From: Nitrospira sp.
Lineage (GTDB): Bacteria; Nitrospirota; Nitrospiria; Nitrospirales; Nitrospiraceae
Direction: 5' to 3'
Assembly: GCA_009594995.1 (NCBI GenBank)
Contig: VOPR01000006.1
Span: 1-64,000 of the forward strand
DNA length: 64,000 nt
Part shown: positions 1 to 9,235 of the stretch, piece after piece
Position numbering within the stretch: position 1 is the stretch's first letter
Layout of the letters: every line of letters begins with the position of its first letter
Position numbers and translations under genes: made by a program
The notes under the pieces: model-generated
Told to the model about the DNA's origin: nothing
What the model saw: the letters and a program-made list of their open reading frames with translations, nothing else
Database searches by the model: none

Positions 1-1
1 T

Positions 2-307
2 CCCGGACGGGTGAAGAAGTTTGTGTTGGATCCTTCGCTGAAGGTGCCGCATATGGGGTGGAACGATATCGCTGTCGTGCGGCCGGCCCCCCCGTTTGCC
101 GGGATCGCATCAGGCAGTTACTGTTATTTTGTGCATTCCTACTATGTTGAGCCTGCCGACCCCGCGGTGATTGCGACCGTGACCGAATATGGAAAGCCTT
201 TTGCTTCCGCCGTGTGGAAAGACAATGTTGTGGCGTGCCAATTCCATCCTGAGAAAAGCCAGGCGGTTGGCCTGCACCTGATCAAGACATTCGGAGCGTG
301 GTCGTGA
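2..307 (+). CDS. hisH: Imidazole glycerol phosphate synthase, glutaminase subunit HisH (3' part)
   Basis: The reading frame is open from the left edge of the window, so the N-terminal half, including the nucleophile cysteine, lies outside. HisH hydrolyses glutamine and passes ammonia to HisF, which makes imidazole glycerol phosphate and AICAR in histidine synthesis. The visible part carries KVPHMGWN, the GSYCYFVHSYY strand, and the CQFHPEKSQ segment that supplies the His and Glu of the class I amidotransferase triad. The stop codon overlaps the start of the next gene. hisA, hisF and hisIE follow, as expected for a his operon. Confidence 0.95.
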   Translation, partial: PGRVKKFVLDPSLKVPHMGWNDIAVVRPAPPFAGIASGSYCYFVHSYYVEPADPAVIATVTEYGKPFASAVWKDNVVACQFHPEKSQAVGLHLIKTFGAWS

Positions 308-1041
308 GGGATCGGGCTCCACGCATCCTGTTGGCCCTGCTGGCAATGTTGTTCATAGTCGGTTGCAGCGGAACCAAGGTCACGACTAAAGCCTCTCCCC
401 AAGCGGGAAAATATCCGGTCCATAAGATCGCGCTCATCCCGTTTGAAACCCTGGCGACACCGCAGGCAGTCGAGACGAGTGGACCGTCTTTCCCTGTGCC
501 TTCCGGTGCCCGGCGGTCTGATATGGCCGTGGGTGTGCCCCCGACGACGGATCGGGCGGTTCGACGGACGCATCTTGTGCCGCCCGTTGCGGGTGAGAAG
601 ATCACCGATCTTATGTGGGCGAAACTCAAGGCTAAGCCGGGGCTGCAATTGCTTTCTCCCAAGGAAGCCGTTGGGGCGGCCCGAGATCTGTCGGGAGGGG
701 CCGCATCCGCTGAGCCGGCGCCAGCTCACAAGATCGCCCAACGCCTAGGGGCTGACGCAGCGCTGAGCGGGAAAGTGTTGGTCTACCAAGAGCGTGTCGG
801 TAGCCGGCTGGGGGCTGATCCTCCCGCTGCCGTCGGATTCGAAGTGAAATTGGTGGCGCCCGACGGGATGGTCCTGTGGGAAGGCAACTACTATGAAAAA
901 CAGCGACCGATGACGGAAGATTTTGTCGGCTTTATTCAGCGGTATGGAGTGTTCGTCACCGCCGAGGAACTGGCTGCTTACGGGGCAGCTGAATTGGCGG
1001 ATGCATTTCCTTTCGGTGGCGTAGTGGGTGAATCTAAATGA
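304..1041 (+). CDS. Putative lipoprotein of unknown function inside the his operon
   Basis: The protein has about 245 residues. It starts with a short basic stretch, a hydrophobic segment (ILLALLAMLFIV) and a lipobox ending in VGC, so it should be exported and lipid-anchored. I chose the GTG at 304 because GGAG lies 7 nt upstream; the GTG at 298 is too close to it. The start overlaps the hisH stop. The body has a KIALIPFE strand near the N-terminus and a later AQRLGADAALSGKVLVY segment. This resembles the TolB-N/LpoB/CsgG-like fold of many small envelope lipoproteins, but I do not recognise a named family. Its place between hisH and hisA is odd, because nothing in it points to histidine synthesis. 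Confidence 0.8.
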   Translation: MRDRAPRILLALLAMLFIVGCSGTKVTTKASPQAGKYPVHKIALIPFETLATPQAVETSGPSFPVPSGARRSDMAVGVPPTTDRAVRRTHLVPPVAGEKITDLMWAKLKAKPGLQLLSPKEAVGAARDLSGGAASAEPAPAHKIAQRLGADAALSGKVLVYQERVGSRLGADPPAAVGFEVKLVAPDGMVLWEGNYYEKQRPMTEDFVGFIQRYGVFVTAEELAAYGAAELADAFPFGGVVGESK

Positions 1042-1057
1042 GTGTAGGGACACAGGT

Positions 1058-1789
1058 ATGGGCATGCGTGTAATTCCGGCGATTGATCTGAAAGATGGCC
1101 GCTGCGTGCGGTTGCGACAAGGTGATATGGCGGCCGAAACCGTCTATTCTGAGGACGTGCCGTTGGTGGCGAAGCGCTGGCAGGAGCAGGGCGCCGATCT
1201 TATTCATGTGGTCGATCTCAACGGCGCTGTTGATGGTGAGCCGAAGAATCTTCCTCAGATTGAAGCGGTGATGAGGACGGTCAGTGTGAAGGTGCAAGTC
1301 GGAGGCGGTATTCGCACGATTGAGACGGTGCGAAAATATCTTCAGGCGGGAGTCGCCCGGGTCGTCCTCGGGACGGCTGCCCTCACGGATCGCAGTTTCT
1401 TGGCGCAGGCCTGTCACGAATTCCCGCGGCGTATTGTGCTGGGCCTTGACGCGCGGGACGGCAAAGTGGCGGTGAAGGGCTGGACCACGGTCTCCGAGAC
1501 CAAGGCCATCGACCTCCTGAAAGAACTTGCCGACCATGCTCTGGGCGCCGTCATCTATACCGACATCGCACGCGACGGGATGCTGAATGGCCCGAATTTG
1601 CCGGCGTTACGCGAAGTGGTTGAGTGTTCTGCCTTTCCCGTCATTGCCTCTGGCGGCATCACTCGAGTGGAAGATTTGCAGGCAGTGCAAGCGCTCGGTC
1701 CCCGTGTGGAGGGCGCCATTGTCGGCAAGGCGCTGTATGACGGCAAGTTGGACTACCGGGCTGCGTGTGCAGTTCTCGGGACGGCCTAA
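1058..1789 (+). CDS. hisA: Phosphoribosylformimino-AICAR ribotide isomerase HisA
   Basis: HisA catalyses the Amadori rearrangement of ProFAR to PRFAR in histidine synthesis. The protein is a (beta/alpha)8 barrel of 243 residues, the usual length. Catalytic aspartates are visible at D10 (IPAIDL) and D169 (YTDIARDG). The phosphate-binding motifs VQVGGGIRT and VIASGGI are present. The ATG at 1058 follows AGGGAC at a suitable distance; a second ATG at 1064 is possible, and the GTG at 1028 would add ten unlikely residues. It lies 16 bases after the lipoprotein gene and about 70 bases before hisF. Confidence 0.97.
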   Translation: MGMRVIPAIDLKDGRCVRLRQGDMAAETVYSEDVPLVAKRWQEQGADLIHVVDLNGAVDGEPKNLPQIEAVMRTVSVKVQVGGGIRTIETVRKYLQAGVARVVLGTAALTDRSFLAQACHEFPRRIVLGLDARDGKVAVKGWTTVSETKAIDLLKELADHALGAVIYTDIARDGMLNGPNLPALREVVECSAFPVIASGGITRVEDLQAVQALGPRVEGAIVGKALYDGKLDYRAACAVLGTA

Positions 1790-1862
1790 GGAGCTAGGGT
1801 GTGAGAAGGGTTGTTCGGTCGACATCGTGTCACATGTCCCGCCTCATGTCTTGCGGGCGCAC

Positions 1863-2633
1863 ATGTTAACCAAACGGATCATTCCCTGTTTGGACGTGAA
1901 GGATGGCCGGGTTGTCAAAGGGGTGAGCTTCGTCAACTTGCGGGATGCCGGTGATCCAGTCGAAGTGGCAACGATCTATGATCGTGAAGGTGCGGACGAG
2001 CTCTGTTTCCTGGATATCACCGCCTCGCACGAGAACCGTAAAACGATTATTGATGTGGTGGAACAGACGGCTGCCCGGGTGTTCATGCCGTTGACTGTCG
2101 GAGGCGGCGTGCGCACGCTGGATGACATTCGCGCGTTGCTGAATGCCGGAGCAGATAAGGTCAGTATCAATACCACGGCGGTTCAACAGCCGGAGTTTGT
2201 GCGTGAGGCGGCGCAGCGATTCGGTACCCAATGTATTGTGGTGGCGATCGATGCCAAGCGCGCGGAGGCTGGCGGACATTGGCAGGTCTATACCCATGGC
2301 GGGCGCAAAGCGACCGGGCTCGATGCATTGGAATGGGCGCAACGTATGGAAGGGTACGGGGCCGGTGAGATCCTGTTGACAAGCATGGATCAGGATGGCC
2401 GCCAGAACGGATATGATCTGGCGCTGACCGCAGCCGTGTCGGAACGACTGTCGATTCCGGTGATCGCCTCAGGCGGAGTCGGCACGTTGGAGCATTTGTA
2501 CGACGGGTTGATCAAAGGAAAGGCCGACGCGGTCCTGGCTGCCTCGATTTTTCACTATCGAACCCATACCATTCAGCAGGCGAAGATTTATTTGCGAGAG
2601 CGTGGTGTGCCGGTTCGGGTTGGGGCCGCCTAG
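1863..2633 (+). CDS. hisF: Imidazole glycerol phosphate synthase, cyclase subunit HisF
   Basis: HisF is the synthase half of the HisFH complex and uses ammonia from HisH to convert PRFAR to IGP and AICAR. The barrel protein has 256 residues. The catalytic aspartates D11 (PCLDVKDG) and D130 (VAIDAK) are present, as are [25 protein letters not shown] and VIASGGVG. The frame is open far upstream, but the start at 1863 ([10 protein letters not shown]) matches the family start exactly. The stop codon directly abuts the hisIE start (TAGATG), which suggests translational coupling. Confidence 0.98.
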   Translation: MLTKRIIPCLDVKDGRVVKGVSFVNLRDAGDPVEVATIYDREGADELCFLDITASHENRKTIIDVVEQTAARVFMPLTVGGGVRTLDDIRALLNAGADKVSINTTAVQQPEFVREAAQRFGTQCIVVAIDAKRAEAGGHWQVYTHGGRKATGLDALEWAQRMEGYGAGEILLTSMDQDGRQNGYDLALTAAVSERLSIPVIASGGVGTLEHLYDGLIKGKADAVLAASIFHYRTHTIQQAKIYLRERGVPVRVGAA

Positions 2634-3329
2634 ATGGAGCATGTGATGTCGAAGGACAGCCGTAGTATGACGTTCGACGGACAAGGGTTGATTCCCGCTG
2701 TGATTCAGGATTGGCTCGACGGGACGGTTTTGATGGTGGGCTACATGAACCAGGGGGCCATCAGCAAGACGCTGGAAACCAAGTCGGTCCACTTTTGGAG
2801 TCGCTCGCGACAGAAGTTGTGGGAAAAAGGCGAAACCTCAGGCCATTTCCTGCGAGTGAAGGATCTCTTCGTCGATTGTGATCGAGATACCATTCTGGTG
2901 AAGGCGGAACCGGTCGGCCCCACCTGTCATACCGGTGAGCGTGCCTGCTTCTTTTCGAGGATGACGGAGCTAGGACAAGCAGACGGGGAAACGACTCAGG
3001 ATGCCGGCGGGGGGATTCTGGAACGCATCTATCAGACCATTCTGGCGCGGAAGGCCGCTCCGCAATCAGACTCGTATGTCTCAAAAATGCTGCAGGGCGG
3101 AGCCGATCGAATCCTGAAAAAAGTCGCTGAGGAGGCCGGCGAGGTCATCATTGCCGCCAAGAATCAGAAGCGGGACGAGATCATCTACGAGACGGCCGAT
3201 CTCCTCTTTCACACTCTCCTGGTGCTGGGTTACCACGATGTGACGCTGAACGAGGTGTATCGTGAACTCGGAACCAGATTCGGGAAGTCTGGGATTCGAC
3301 CAACACCGGTGGAGGGCGGGCGTGGATAA
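2634..3329 (+). CDS. hisIE: Bifunctional phosphoribosyl-AMP cyclohydrolase / phosphoribosyl-ATP pyrophosphatase
   Basis: This fused enzyme performs steps two and three of histidine synthesis. The N-terminal HisI half (about residues 15-125) shows SRSRQKLWEKGETSGH, DCDRDTILV and GPTCHTGERACFF, including the zinc and magnesium ligands. The C-terminal HisE half (about 130-225) shows KKVAEEAGEV and YETADLLFH, typical of the all-alpha pyrophosphohydrolase. The start at 2634 abuts the hisF stop; the ATG at 2646 is an alternative. The end overlaps the HIT gene by 8 bases. Confidence 0.97.
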   Translation: MEHVMSKDSRSMTFDGQGLIPAVIQDWLDGTVLMVGYMNQGAISKTLETKSVHFWSRSRQKLWEKGETSGHFLRVKDLFVDCDRDTILVKAEPVGPTCHTGERACFFSRMTELGQADGETTQDAGGGILERIYQTILARKAAPQSDSYVSKMLQGGADRILKKVAEEAGEVIIAAKNQKRDEIIYETADLLFHTLLVLGYHDVTLNEVYRELGTRFGKSGIRPTPVEGGRG

Positions 3330-3666
3330 TTGCATCTTCTGTCGTATTGCCGAAGGCGGGATTCCGGCGAAAATTGTTTACCAGGATGACCAGGTGCTGG
3401 CGTTTGAAGACATTCATGCGCAGGCTCCCGTCCATATCCTGGTCATTCCGAAACGTCATGTGGCGGCGGTTCAAGATTGCCAGACCGGAGATCAAGCCCT
3501 CTTGGGACATCTCCTGTTGACCTGTTCTAAGGTTGCGCGTATGAAGAACCTGACCGAGTCCGGATACCGGATTGTCACGAACACCGGGGCGGACAGCGGG
3601 CAGACGGTCTTTCATCTTCACCTGCATGTGCTCGGCGGGCGGCCTATGGCTTGGCCTCCGGGGTAA
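3322..3666 (+). CDS. HIT family nucleotide-binding protein
   Basis: A 114-residue histidine-triad protein of the Hint/PKCI branch. These cytoplasmic enzymes hydrolyse nucleoside phosphoramidates and related adenylates. NCIFCRIAEG at the N-terminus supplies the usual CxxC pair, and FHLHLHVLGG near residue 100 is the His-triad active site. The GTG at 3322 gives the canonical N-terminus, and the gene overlaps the hisIE stop by 8 nt. HIT genes often close his operons, so this looks like the last gene of the transcription unit. Confidence 0.93.
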   Translation: MDNCIFCRIAEGGIPAKIVYQDDQVLAFEDIHAQAPVHILVIPKRHVAAVQDCQTGDQALLGHLLLTCSKVARMKNLTESGYRIVTNTGADSGQTVFHLHLHVLGGRPMAWPPG

Positions 3667-3682
3667 GCTGCCCTCTCCTCGA

Positions 3683-3712
3683 TTGACACTTGTACGACCC
3701 GTTTGTTAGGGT
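3683..3712 (+). promoter_or_regulatory. Candidate promoter for dnaG-rpoD
   Basis: A perfect -35 box TTGACA lies at 3683-3688. After an 18-nt spacer there is a weak -10 box TAGGGT at 3707-3712. It lies in the 130-base gap between the HIT gene and dnaG. The poor -10 keeps confidence low. Confidence 0.4.
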
Positions 3713-3796
3713 GAACGGTCAACTTTCAATCGCGTCAAAGGCATCCAGCCGGGGCATCGACCGGAAGGATCCCTGCGGGCACTAGCGAGGACCGCC

Positions 3797-5641
3797 GTGG
3801 GCCAAGGCCTGATTTCGGACGACGTCATCAACCAAATCAGAGACCGAGTGGACATCGCGGAAATCGTGGGCCAACATGTGGCGTTGACGCGCGCCGGACA
3901 GAATCTCAAAGGCCTGTGTCCGTTCCACCAAGAGAAGTCTCCCTCCTTCACAGTCAGCTCGTCACGGCAGATTTTTCACTGTTTTGGCTGCGGGGCCGGC
4001 GGCAATGTGTATACGTTTCTCATGAAATTGACGGGGGCAGCCTTTCCCGAAATCGTTCGGGATCTAGGGCGCAAAGTAGGGGTGGATGTTCCTGAGGCGA
4101 CCGGCGGATATTCCAATGAAGCGCGTACGCAGCTTGGCCGGCTGGAACGGTTGAATGCTGCCGCCGAAGGCTGGTACCAGCGTATGTTGACGGAAGGGCC
4201 GGCAGGTGCCCAGGCGCGTGCCTACCTCGACAGCCGCGGTATTCAGCAGCATACAACTGCACAGTTCAAAATCGGCTACGCCCCGCCGGAGTGGGACGGA
4301 TTGACTAAGGCCATGCTCAAGGAAGGGTTTACGCCGGCGGATCTCGTCGCAGCCGGGCTTTCCATTCCGCGCGATCAGAGTGGTTCGCAAAAAGCGGCCG
4401 TCTCGGGACACTACGACCGTTTCCGTTCCCGGGTGATGTTCCCGATCATGGATTTGCGCAAGCGGGTTGTGGCGTTCGGTGGGCGGGTTCTCGGGGAAGG
4501 GACGCCCAAGTATTTGAATTCTCCCGAGACGCCATTATTCAAAAAGGGGCAGACGCTGTTCGCTCTGGATGCAGCTCGTGAAGCTGCTGGCCAGCAACAG
4601 ACATTAATCATTGTAGAAGGATATTTCGACGCCGTCGCGTTGCACCAGGCCGGTATCCGCCATGTGGCGGCGACCTTGGGAACGGCCTTGACCCCGGAGC
4701 ACATCACCATCATCAGACGGTTCGCCTCGAATATCGTGCTGTTATTCGATCCGGACCAGGCCGGTGTCCGGGCGGCATTGAGGACGTTGGATTTGTTCGT
4801 CAACAGCGGCTTGAGCGTGAAGGTTGTGTCGCTTCCGCAGGGCGAAGATCCGGATACCTATGTGCGGAAACACGGTGCTGAGGGGTTTGCGGCCTTGCAT
4901 CGGACAGCGCCAACGTTACTGGATTTTGCCGTGGAACACAGCCTGCGAACGGCTGAGTCGGGAACCGTCGAAGACCGGATCCGTGCTGTGGACGCGGTAT
5001 TGCGCATTCTTCAGAAAAGCGCACATCCGATTGAGCGGGAAGAGCGGATTCGGCTCGTGGCGGAACGGTTAGGATTGAGTCAGCAGCGTCTGATCGACCG
5101 CTATCCTACGCTTGCCTCGGAGGAACAGCGCCGCCCCGAGCGAGGACTGAAAGCTCCTTCCGTGACGGTGCCGTCAAAGGTAAGGGCCAATCCTGAGGAG
5201 CGTGACCTGGCGCATCTTCTGGTGCAGGGACACTTGTCGGCCGCGGATCTTCGAAAATTATCGCCGGAGGCCTTTTCGGCGCCGGCCTATCGTCGGCTGC
5301 TTGAATGTGCCATGACGCATCTCGGGCAGGACGGGCGGGTGTCCGTTCGGGATCTGTTGGATGCCCTGATCAACGATGAGGCCTGCGGCTCATTGGTGTC
5401 GGAACTGTCGATGTTGGAACAGCATTATGATGATGTGCCGGCACATATTGCCGGCTGTTTGGAGACGCTGGAGCGGCGAGGCCGCGAGCGGACCATGGGG
5501 ACATTGATTCAGGAGTTGAAGGTCGCAGAACGCGAGCGGCGGGAAGATGAAGTGCGTCGCCTGAACGAATTGATTAACGATATGCGGATTCGGAAGGCCG
5601 GCGTGATGCCGGTTGCGCTGACGTCTGCGGTGAAGGAGTAG
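3797..5641 (+). CDS. dnaG: DNA primase DnaG
   Basis: DnaG makes RNA primers at the replication fork. The 614-residue protein begins with the zinc-binding domain (C41, H44, C62, C65 in [11 protein letters not shown] and HCFGCGAGG). The catalytic core and TOPRIM domain follow near residues 260-350, with IIVEGYFDA and LLFDPDQAG carrying the metal-binding acidic residues. The C-terminal third is the DnaB-contact region. The start is a GTG with GAGGA 5 nt upstream. rpoD begins 2 nt after the stop, the classical macromolecular-synthesis pairing. Confidence 0.98.
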   Translation: MGQGLISDDVINQIRDRVDIAEIVGQHVALTRAGQNLKGLCPFHQEKSPSFTVSSSRQIFHCFGCGAGGNVYTFLMKLTGAAFPEIVRDLGRKVGVDVPEATGGYSNEARTQLGRLERLNAAAEGWYQRMLTEGPAGAQARAYLDSRGIQQHTTAQFKIGYAPPEWDGLTKAMLKEGFTPADLVAAGLSIPRDQSGSQKAAVSGHYDRFRSRVMFPIMDLRKRVVAFGGRVLGEGTPKYLNSPETPLFKKGQTLFALDAAREAAGQQQTLIIVEGYFDAVALHQAGIRHVAATLGTALTPEHITIIRRFASNIVLLFDPDQAGVRAALRTLDLFVNSGLSVKVVSLPQGEDPDTYVRKHGAEGFAALHRTAPTLLDFAVEHSLRTAESGTVEDRIRAVDAVLRILQKSAHPIEREERIRLVAERLGLSQQRLIDRYPTLASEEQRRPERGLKAPSVTVPSKVRANPEERDLAHLLVQGHLSAADLRKLSPEAFSAPAYRRLLECAMTHLGQDGRVSVRDLLDALINDEACGSLVSELSMLEQHYDDVPAHIAGCLETLERRGRERTMGTLIQELKVAERERREDEVRRLNELINDMRIRKAGVMPVALTSAVKE

Positions 5642-5643
5642 GT

Positions 5644-7449
5644 ATGCCGAAACAAGAATTACTCGGCGAGGTGAAGAAGCTCATCAATCTCGGCAAGGAG
5701 AAGGGCTTTCTCACGTACGACGATCTGAACAGCACGTTGCCGGCGGATGTCGTCTCGTCGGACCAATTCAGCACGATCATGACTATGTTCGGCGAAATGG
5801 ACATCGAGATTGTGGAGTCTGCTGAGACGGAGCGCACCCCGAAGGCTGCTGAAGGCGAAGAAGCGATCGAGGAGAGCGAAGAAGCCGATTCGTCGGAAGA
5901 GAACGAGAAAGAGATCGACCTCACGCCGGGCGCCCTCAGCCGCACCGACGATCCTGTCCGACTCTATCTGAAAGAAATGGGCAGCGTGGCCCTGTTGAGC
6001 CGCGAAGGCGAAATCGAAATCGCCAAGCGGATCGAAGAAGGAAAGAAGGACATCGCGACCGTCGTGTACGGGTTGCCGATGACCCTGGAGTTCGTCCTGA
6101 ATCTCCGCGATCAGCTGAAAAACGGCAAGATCGATGTGCGTGAAATTGTGCCGGTCGTGGAAACAGAAGAGGACTTCGAAGAAGAGGCCGTCGAAAAAGA
6201 CTACGAAGAGCTGCGGGTCAAAACACTGGACTCTCTCAACGCGGTTCGCAAAGTGTCTGCCTCGCTCAAAGATCTGTACGACAAGGCTCGCCACGTCGGC
6301 GCCGATCCTGAAAAGCAGAAGAAGCTGCGCAAGCAGATCGACACGGTGCGCGGGCAGGTCGTCGACAAGATGGAGTCGGTGAATTTGCACGGCGTGCTGA
6401 AAGACCGGATGACCCAGCGGGTGCGCGACCTCAATCTGCTGTTCCGCCAGTCGGAGCGGGAAGTCACGAGCTGCCAGCGTCGTCTTGGCGTCGGCGGAGA
6501 GGCGGGGGCGGAGCTGCTCCGGAAGTTGTGTCGAACCCACAAAGATTTGCTGGCCGTGAAGCGCAGAACCGGGCTGTCCGAAGAAGTACTGCAGGACATC
6601 AAGAAGCACTATCAGGCGGCCAAAGGCCGTATTCGTCAGCTTGAAGAAGAAGAGGCCCTGATTTCCGCCGAGGAGATTAAGGATGCGGTCAAGCATCTTG
6701 ACGTGGCGGAAGAAAAGGTCAAGCGCGGGAAGGCAGAATTGGTCGAGGCCAACCTGCGGCTGGTGGTCAGCATCGCCAAAAAATACACGAACCGTGGACT
6801 GCAGTTCCTGGATTTGATTCAGGAAGGCAATATCGGTCTGATGAAGGCGGTCGATAAATTCGAATACAAGCGCGGCTATAAGTTCAGTACCTATGCGACC
6901 TGGTGGATTCGGCAAGCCATTACCCGTGCGATCGCCGACCAGGCCCGGACGATTCGTATTCCGGTCCACATGATCGAAACCATCAACAAGCTGATCCGGA
7001 CCTCGCGCCATCTGGTGCAGAAACTCGGCCGCGAACCGACCCCGGAAGAAATCGCCGAACGGATGGACTTGCCGCTTGATAAGGTGCGAAAGATTCTGAA
7101 GATCGCGCGCGAGCCGATTTCTCTCGAAACCCCGATCGGCGAAGAAGAAGACAGCCATTTAGGGGACTTCATCGAGGACAAGAAGGCGGTGTCGCCCTTG
7201 GAGGCGGCCATTCGTTACGACCTCCAACGCCAGATCAACGGTGCGCTGGAAACGCTCACGCCTCGGGAAGAAAAGGTGCTGCGCAAACGTTTTGGCATCG
7301 GCGAGGCGACCGATCATACGCTCGAAGAAGTGGGACAGGATTTCGAGGTCACCCGCGAGCGCATCCGCCAAATCGAGGCGAAAGCATTGCGGAAGCTTCG
7401 GCATCCCAGCCGCAGCAAGAAGTTGCGGAGTTTCGTGGAGAGTCTCTAG
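5644..7449 (+). CDS. rpoD: RNA polymerase primary sigma factor RpoD
   Basis: The housekeeping sigma-70, 601 residues. Region 1.1 is at the N-terminus, followed by an acidic stretch of about 40 residues and region 1.2 ([11 protein letters not shown]). A large non-conserved helical insert runs to about residue 340. Region 2 then has [29 protein letters not shown] and [10 protein letters not shown]; region 3 follows, and region 4 has the helix-turn-helix ([20 protein letters not shown]). The conserved region 2.4 and 4.2 recognition residues imply standard TTGACA/TATAAT promoters, as seen at several places in this window. Co-transcription with dnaG is likely. Confidence 0.98.
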   Translation: MPKQELLGEVKKLINLGKEKGFLTYDDLNSTLPADVVSSDQFSTIMTMFGEMDIEIVESAETERTPKAAEGEEAIEESEEADSSEENEKEIDLTPGALSRTDDPVRLYLKEMGSVALLSREGEIEIAKRIEEGKKDIATVVYGLPMTLEFVLNLRDQLKNGKIDVREIVPVVETEEDFEEEAVEKDYEELRVKTLDSLNAVRKVSASLKDLYDKARHVGADPEKQKKLRKQIDTVRGQVVDKMESVNLHGVLKDRMTQRVRDLNLLFRQSEREVTSCQRRLGVGGEAGAELLRKLCRTHKDLLAVKRRTGLSEEVLQDIKKHYQAAKGRIRQLEEEEALISAEEIKDAVKHLDVAEEKVKRGKAELVEANLRLVVSIAKKYTNRGLQFLDLIQEGNIGLMKAVDKFEYKRGYKFSTYATWWIRQAITRAIADQARTIRIPVHMIETINKLIRTSRHLVQKLGREPTPEEIAERMDLPLDKVRKILKIAREPISLETPIGEEEDSHLGDFIEDKKAVSPLEAAIRYDLQRQINGALETLTPREEKVLRKRFGIGEATDHTLEEVGQDFEVTRERIRQIEAKALRKLRHPSRSKKLRSFVESL

Positions 7450-7469
7450 ACCTTGTTGTCGTGACTGGT

Positions 7470-7499
7470 TTGACTCTGTCCGATCGGCAGCTTTAGAAT
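7470..7499 (+). promoter_or_regulatory. Candidate promoter for the CAU tRNA
   Basis: TTGACT (7470-7475) and TAGAAT (7494-7499) are separated by 18 nt. They lie just after rpoD and about 64 nt before the mature tRNA 5' end, which fits a tRNA transcript with a processed leader. Confidence 0.55.
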
Positions 7500-7562
7500 C
7501 AGGCCGCTCGAACCAGGTGTGCCGTAACGCAGGCTAATGCCAGGTCACTAGCCGGCAGGGCT

Positions 7563-7639
7563 GGGCCCATAGCTCAGGTGGTTAGAGCGGCTGACTCATA
7601 ATCAGCTGGTCCTAGGTTCAAGTCCTAGTGGGCCCACCA
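7563..7639 (+). tRNA. tRNA with CAU anticodon, probably tRNA-Ile2 (lysidine type)
   Basis: A complete cloverleaf: the 7-bp acceptor stem GGGCCCA/TGGGCCC, D-arm GCTC/GAGC, anticodon stem GCTGA/TCAGC with loop CTCATAA, T-arm with GGTTCAAGTCC, discriminator A and an encoded CCA. The anticodon is CAU. It is not the initiator, because position 1 pairs and the three G-C pairs of the initiator anticodon stem are missing. The loop and arms resemble isoleucine tRNA-2, whose C34 is changed to lysidine by TilS, more than elongator Met. That choice is a judgement. Confidence 0.95.
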
Positions 7640-7663
7640 GCCTGAGCGCCTCACGATGATTCC

Positions 7664-7700
7664 GGTGCGAGAGGCGTCATGTCGACGCTGCGTTCGCACC
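7664..7700 (+). other. Nested hairpin between the tRNA and the zinc-ribbon gene
   Basis: GGTGCGA (7664-7670) pairs with TCGCACC (7694-7700). Inside it GCGTC (7674-7678) pairs with GACGC (7684-7688) around a 5-nt loop. No T-run follows, so it is not a standard intrinsic terminator. It ends 6 nt before the AAGGAG ribosome-binding site of the next gene, so it could affect tRNA 3' processing or translation. Confidence 0.5.
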
Positions 7701-7716
7701 ACTCACAAGGAGCCCG

Positions 7717-8493
7717 TTGAACCTACAGCTTTCCCCCCTCATCGAATTGCAGAAACTCGATCTCCGCATTGCCGATCTCAAAGAGCAACGGCGAAAAATA
7801 CCGGAACGGCTTGAAGAAAGTGAGGCCCCCCTTCGCGAGGCGAAGCGGGTGTTTCAGGAGGCGTCGGCCTCTGTCGAAGCCCTGATCAAAGAACGCCGCA
7901 CCCACGAGAAGGATCTGGAAGCGCACGAAGACCGTGTGGGCAAGATGAAGGACCGCGCTGCCCAGTTGAAAACCAACCAGGAATATCAGGCGCATCTCTT
8001 CGAAATTGAATTGGCCAATAAAAAGCGCGGCGACATCGAGGAGAAAATCCTTCTGGCGATGGACCAGATCGAGCAGACGCAACGGACTATTGCCGCTGCC
8101 CAGGTGCAACTCAAAGAGTCGGAAGCGCTCTTCCTGAAAGAAAAGGCGGTTCTGGACGGGAAGGATCAAGTTCTTGCGGCAGAGCTCGCTGGTCTGGAGG
8201 GCAAGCAGAAGGAATTGTCAGGGCGGGTCGAGAAGGTTCTTCTCGCGCGGTACAACAAGCTGAAAACCACCCGGAAAGACCAGGCCCTGGCGTTGATCAA
8301 GGATGGTATTTGCATCGGGTGCCGGCTCCAGCTGCCGCCCCAATTGATTTCCCAGGTAAAACGCGGGGACGAGGTTCATACGTGCCCCTATTGTTACCGG
8401 ATGTTGTATTGGGAAGGGGAGCCGGGTCTGGAAGAGAAGCGGCCCATGGGGCAGGAACAGGCCAAAGATCTTGAGGTCGGCGAATCCTTCTAG
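7717..8493 (+). CDS. Coiled-coil protein with C4 zinc ribbon (DUF164/zf-RING_7 type)
   Basis: The 258-residue protein is a long helical, charged coiled coil (about residues 5-180) followed by a C-terminal zinc ribbon CIGCRLQLP...CPYC. This is the layout of the DUF164 family of bacterial cytoplasmic proteins, often proposed to bind nucleic acid but without an agreed role. The start is a TTG with AAGGAG only 4 nt upstream. Its stop codon overlaps the stop of the convergent RNase H gene by 4 bases. Confidence 0.9.
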   Translation: MNLQLSPLIELQKLDLRIADLKEQRRKIPERLEESEAPLREAKRVFQEASASVEALIKERRTHEKDLEAHEDRVGKMKDRAAQLKTNQEYQAHLFEIELANKKRGDIEEKILLAMDQIEQTQRTIAAAQVQLKESEALFLKEKAVLDGKDQVLAAELAGLEGKQKELSGRVEKVLLARYNKLKTTRKDQALALIKDGICIGCRLQLPPQLISQVKRGDEVHTCPYCYRMLYWEGEPGLEEKRPMGQEQAKDLEVGESF

Positions 8494-9149
8494 CTTTCTG
8501 CGAGCACGTGCGTCGTCGTTTTGAAGTGCAACTTCGCGACGGTAGCCAATCGTTCGCGCCCGTATTTCCTGACCACCATGCGTCCCGCCAATTCCACGGC
8601 GGGTGACGCGCCTTTGGGCAACGTCGTGTTTAACTCCTGGGATAGTCGCTGCAGGCGCAGAAGAAATTCTGCGCGGGCGAGGATCGAAGCGGCCGCCACG
8701 GCTAGGTCAGCTTCTGCCTTCGTGCGTTGCACCAACCGGATTTGTTTTCCCTTTTCCTGAAGCGCATTGAGGATCAGCCGCTCATCGCCGAACTGGTCGG
8801 CGATGGCGAGGTCGCAGTCGACGTGCTGGAGCAGATTTTCCAGCGCCCGGGCATGTCCCCAGGCCAAAAGGCGATTCAGGTTTTTGATCTTGGTGTAGAG
8901 CTCGTTGTAGCGCTGCGGGCCAATGGCCACGATGCTGTGGGGACAGACCAGGCGAATGTCGGGCGCCATTTCCAGAATCCGTCCGTCAGAGATCTTCTTG
9001 CTGTCGCGCACCTGCATCAGGGCCAGGTCCTGTTCCGAGGCCGGTGTCACAAAAACGGCGGCGATGACCAGCGGGCCGAAGTAGTCGCCTTTGCCGGATT
9101 CATCGATTCCGATACGATTCAGCGATGAGAGCGTCGTGGTGGCAGGCAC
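8490..9149 (-). CDS. rnhC: Ribonuclease HIII-like, lacking the N-terminal TBP-like domain
   Basis: The 219-residue protein carries GIDESGKGDYFGPLV, the RNase HIII form of the first active-site motif (D16, E17), then RDSKKISD and a later IADQFGDERL with a third acidic residue. RNase HIII cuts the RNA strand of RNA-DNA hybrids. Typical family members have about 300 residues with an N-terminal TATA-binding-protein-like domain. Here the catalytic core begins almost at once, so the size is that of RNase HII. It converges on the zinc-ribbon gene and runs divergently from the M48 protease gene. Confidence 0.85.
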   Translation of the reverse strand: MPATTTLSSLNRIGIDESGKGDYFGPLVIAAVFVTPASEQDLALMQVRDSKKISDGRILEMAPDIRLVCPHSIVAIGPQRYNELYTKIKNLNRLLAWGHARALENLLQHVDCDLAIADQFGDERLILNALQEKGKQIRLVQRTKAEADLAVAAASILARAEFLLRLQRLSQELNTTLPKGASPAVELAGRMVVRKYGRERLATVAKLHFKTTTHVLAES

Positions 9150-9235
9150 TCGGTGAAACTCCCAGGTGGAAACGGGCGGGGCGGCGCGGTAATCTAGCAG
9201 AGCTTACCAGACGGGTCAATTTTCGGAGGCATGTG

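Noticed and set aside
1587..1862. Upstream extension of hisF into hisA
   Set aside because: The frame is open but overlaps hisA; the family start is exactly at 1863.
5659..7158. 499-codon open frame antisense to rpoD
   Set aside because: It mirrors the codon pattern of rpoD, shows no domain, and rpoD is certain on the other strand.
7563..7639. Initiator tRNA-fMet
   Set aside because: The first base pair is matched and the anticodon stem lacks the three consecutive G-C pairs.
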